From NCBI RefSeq assembly GCF_025655475.1, contig NZ_JAHTIK010000001.1, positions 7,016,530-7,067,521 of the forward strand: DNA of 50,992 bases, read 5' to 3'. The translations under genes were made by a program, and so were the position numbers. Positions 49,113 to 50,992 of this stretch are shown here, in pieces (the first letter of the stretch is position 1; the number at the start of each line of letters is the position of its first letter). The stretch is from Kitasatospora sp. DSM 101779. GTDB lineage: Bacteria; Actinomycetota; Actinomycetes; Streptomycetales; Streptomycetaceae. Below the pieces are notes generated by a model. That model saw nothing but the letters and a program-made list of their open reading frames with translations, ran no database searches and had not been told where the DNA came from.

Positions 49113-50387
49113 TCAGAGCCGGCGGTCGTAGGCCACCGGGAGGCGGTCGACGCCGCGGGCGAGGACGGCGGGGATCCACTCGACGGCGTCGAGGTCCCCG
49201 GCGGGGCGGAGCCCCGGCAGCCGGGAGAGCAGGGTGCCGAGGGCGATCTGCAGTTCGGCGCGGGCGAGCGCGGCGCCGGGGCAGAAGTGCGTGCCGTGGC
49301 CGAAGGCCAGGTGGGCGTTGGGTGTGCGGCCGAGGTCGAGAGCGTCGGCGTCCGGGAACTGCGATCCGTCGCGTCCCGCTGCCGCCAGCGAGACGATCAC
49401 CGAGTCGCCGGCCGGGATGCGGGTGCCGTGCAGGTCGCTGTCCTCGGCGAAGAAGCGCCAGGTGGTGAGCTCGAACGCGCCGTCGTGGCGCAGCAGTTCC
49501 TCGACCGCTCGGGGCAGCAGCCCGGGTTCGGCCCGCAGCCGGTCCAGTTGCCCGGGGTGGCGGAGCAGCGTCATCAGCATGATGGAGATCTGGTTGGTGA
49601 CCGGTTCCTGGCCGGCGACGAGGAGTTGGAAGAACATCGAGTCCAGTTCCTCGCGGGTCAGCGCGCCGTCGTCGTGGGCGGTGACCAGCCGGCCCAGCAG
49701 GCCCCCGTCCGTGCACCCGGCGCGCCCGGCGCGCTTGGCGGCGACCACGTCGGCGATGTACCCCTGGAGCGCCCGCAGCCGGGCCTCGTAGGCCGGACGG
49801 CCCGGGTCCTCGGGGCCGACCGGCTGGACGACCTTGCCCCAGTCCCGGTCGAAGCGGGCCGCCAACTCCTCCGGCAGGCCGATCACTTCGGCGAGCACCA
49901 GGAACGGGAACCGGGCGGCGAACCCCGCGACCAGGTCGGCGCCGCCGGTGGCGGGCAGTGCGTCCACCAGCATGTCGGCGAACTGCTGGAACCGCGGGCG
50001 GAGTTCGGCGACCCGGCGGGGTGCGAAGGCGTCGCCGAGCAGGGCGCGCAGCTCGGTGTGCCGGGGGGCGTCCTGGTGCAGCAGGTGGACCTGGAGCTGT
50101 GAGTGCTGCGGCTCGGGCATGATCGAGGCACGCCGGCGCCAGGCCTTGTTGCCGAGCGCGTGGTTCTTGCCCAGCCGCGGATCGGTCAGGGCGTCCCGGG
50201 CGGCCGTGTAGCCGGTGACCAGCCAGGCGGCCACACCGCTCGGGAAGCGCACCCGGTGCACCGGACCGGCCTCGCGCAGCCGGCGGTAGAGCGGGTACGG
50301 GTCGCGCTTGTACTCCCGGCCGGACAGCGGCACCGGCTCGGTGGGGGCGCCGTCGGCGAACGGGCAGACGGGTTCGGGCGCGGGCAT
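49113..50387 (-). CDS. Cytochrome P450
   Basis: A 424-aa class I bacterial P450. The haem ligand is Cys369 in FGHGTHFCPGAALAR, the I-helix motif is LLVAGQEPVTNQIS (Gln-Glu-Pro-Val-Thr in place of AGxET), and EELLRHD with TTWRFFAED covers the ExxR region in a modified form (Glu-Leu-Leu-Arg). It starts at ATG 50387 after GGAGGAG. It sits between the exporter and the isocyanide synthase genes and probably modifies the aromatic isocyanide. In some actinomycetes P450s dimerise tyrosine-derived isonitriles. Electron partners are not encoded nearby. Confidence 0.93.
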   Translation of the reverse strand: MPAPEPVCPFADGAPTEPVPLSGREYKRDPYPLYRRLREAGPVHRVRFPSGVAAWLVTGYTAARDALTDPRLGKNHALGNKAWRRRASIMPEPQHSQLQVHLLHQDAPRHTELRALLGDAFAPRRVAELRPRFQQFADMLVDALPATGGADLVAGFAARFPFLVLAEVIGLPEELAARFDRDWGKVVQPVGPEDPGRPAYEARLRALQGYIADVVAAKRAGRAGCTDGGLLGRLVTAHDDGALTREELDSMFFQLLVAGQEPVTNQISIMLMTLLRHPGQLDRLRAEPGLLPRAVEELLRHDGAFELTTWRFFAEDSDLHGTRIPAGDSVIVSLAAAGRDGSQFPDADALDLGRTPNAHLAFGHGTHFCPGAALARAELQIALGTLLSRLPGLRPAGDLDAVEWIPAVLARGVDRLPVAYDRRL

Positions 50388-50416
50388 GGCGGAACTCCTC
50401 CGGAAGTGACGGACGG

Positions 50417-50992
50417 TCAGGACGTCGGACGGCCGCTGGCGGCGAGCAGCACCGCCGCCGTGCCGACACAGGCCGCGGCCGCGGCCAGGCCGGTGCGCGG
50501 GCTCCCATCGCCGGCGGTGGCGGTGGCGGTGGCCAGCGCCGGGCCGAGGGCGAAGCCGAGGCTGCGGGCGAGCTGGACGGCGGAGCCGGCGGCGCCGATC
50601 TGCCCCGGCGGGGCGGCGGCGAGCGCCAGGGCCTGCACCGGGCCGCCGTACAGGCCCATGCCGCAGCCGGCGAGGGCGAGCCGCCAGGCGCTGTCCGGCG
50701 GCGTCCCGTCGGAGCCGAGCAGGAGCAGCAGTCCGGCGGTGGTGACGGCGGCACCCGTACAGGCGGTCCACCGGGTGCCCAGGCGGTCGGCGACCCGCCC
50801 GCCGGCCCGGCCGGCCAGGGCCATCGCGAGCGGGAAGCAGAGCATGGCGAGGCCGGCCGCGGTGGCGCTGGCCGCGGTGTCCCGCTGGAGGCCCAGCGCG
50901 GTGAGGTACTGCATGGCGGCGACACCGGCCGCGAGGGCCGCCACCGCGCCGTGCACCGGCGCCAGCAGGGCGGCGGTGGCGCGGCCGGCGGG
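50417..50992 (-). CDS. MFS transporter, C-terminal part (cut by window edge)
   Basis: The reading frame runs unbroken from the stop at 50417 to the right edge, so the N-terminal half lies outside the window. The visible ~190 residues contain six hydrophobic segments; LAGRAGGRVADRLGTRWTA is the repeated motif A between the first two complete helices, as in the C-terminal half of a 12-helix MFS protein. It ends 29 bp before the P450 start on the same strand, so it is likely the first visible gene of the isocyanide operon and may export its product. Confidence 0.85.
   Translation of the reverse strand, partial: PAGRATAALLAPVHGAVAALAAGVAAMQYLTALGLQRDTAASATAAGLAMLCFPLAMALAGRAGGRVADRLGTRWTACTGAAVTTAGLLLLLGSDGTPPDSAWRLALAGCGMGLYGGPVQALALAAAPPGQIGAAGSAVQLARSLGFALGPALATATATAGDGSPRTGLAAAAACVGTAAVLLAASGRPTS

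Noticed and set aside
1..50992. CRISPR arrays, tRNA or rRNA genes, insertion sequences and attachment sites
   Set aside because: No regularly spaced repeats with unique spacers, tRNA-like T-loop and acceptor pairs, transposase or integrase motifs were seen by eye; short tRNAs could still be missed without a covariance search.

Overview
This is very high-GC DNA with dense, often overlapping genes, frequent GTG starts and near-universal G/C third codon positions. Its gene families (DUF4360-type secreted protein, chloramphenicol phosphotransferase-like kinase, RAE-linked rifamycin phosphotransferase, isocyanide synthase, LysW-based secondary metabolism) point to a Streptomycetaceae chromosome, most likely Streptomyces or Kitasatospora. 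No tRNA, rRNA, CRISPR array, transposase or integrase was seen.

Region 1 (about 34-16604) is a natural-product cluster built around an amino-group carrier protein (AmCP, LysW-like, 59 aa, ending EEDWGE). A tightly coupled + strand operon encodes a DegT-type aminotransferase, a split transketolase, AmCP, and LysX-, LysY-, LysZ- and LysK-like enzymes, then a single-module C-A-T NRPS and a double-headed acyl-CoA dehydrogenase. Ahead of it sit two poorly characterised proteins (one with a BtrH-like papain fold) and a divergent pair, a PAPS sulfotransferase and a free-standing thioesterase. This is the gene logic of vazabitide, ficellomycin and azinomycin-type 1-azabicyclo[3.1.0]hexane amino acids: glutamate is loaded on AmCP, reduced to the semialdehyde, extended by C2 by transketolase, transaminated, sulfated and cyclised, then coupled by NRPS. 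The product is not identified, and genes may continue past the left edge.

Region 2 (16750-33217) is accessory chromosome: a P-loop kinase, an active-site-degenerate serine hydrolase, a secreted GH5 enzyme, an M15-like lipoprotein, a chloramphenicol phosphotransferase-like kinase and a GHL10 hydrolase. Next comes an operon combining a DacB/PBP4 carboxypeptidase, an oligopeptide ABC binding protein and two permeases (no ATPase), LD-carboxypeptidase, DppA-type D-aminopeptidase and, past a strong hairpin, an M20 peptidase. This looks like uptake and breakdown of wall-derived or D-amino-acid peptides. A VOC protein follows.

Region 3 (33284-42211) is defence and regulation: rifamycin phosphotransferase with a rifamycin-associated element (RAE) upstream, an MFS/MarR divergent pair sharing a palindrome, an AraC/MFS divergent pair separated by four 16-bp tandem repeats, a small unknown protein and a ROK-family repressor with an AT-rich upstream region.

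Region 4 (42212-48077) holds a terminator, a secreted DUF4360 protein, a three-gene FecCD-type ABC importer and two hypothetical proteins. Region 5 (48089 to the right edge) is a second biosynthetic locus on the - strand: MFS exporter (cut by the edge), cytochrome P450 and a PvcA/DIT1-type isocyanide synthase.
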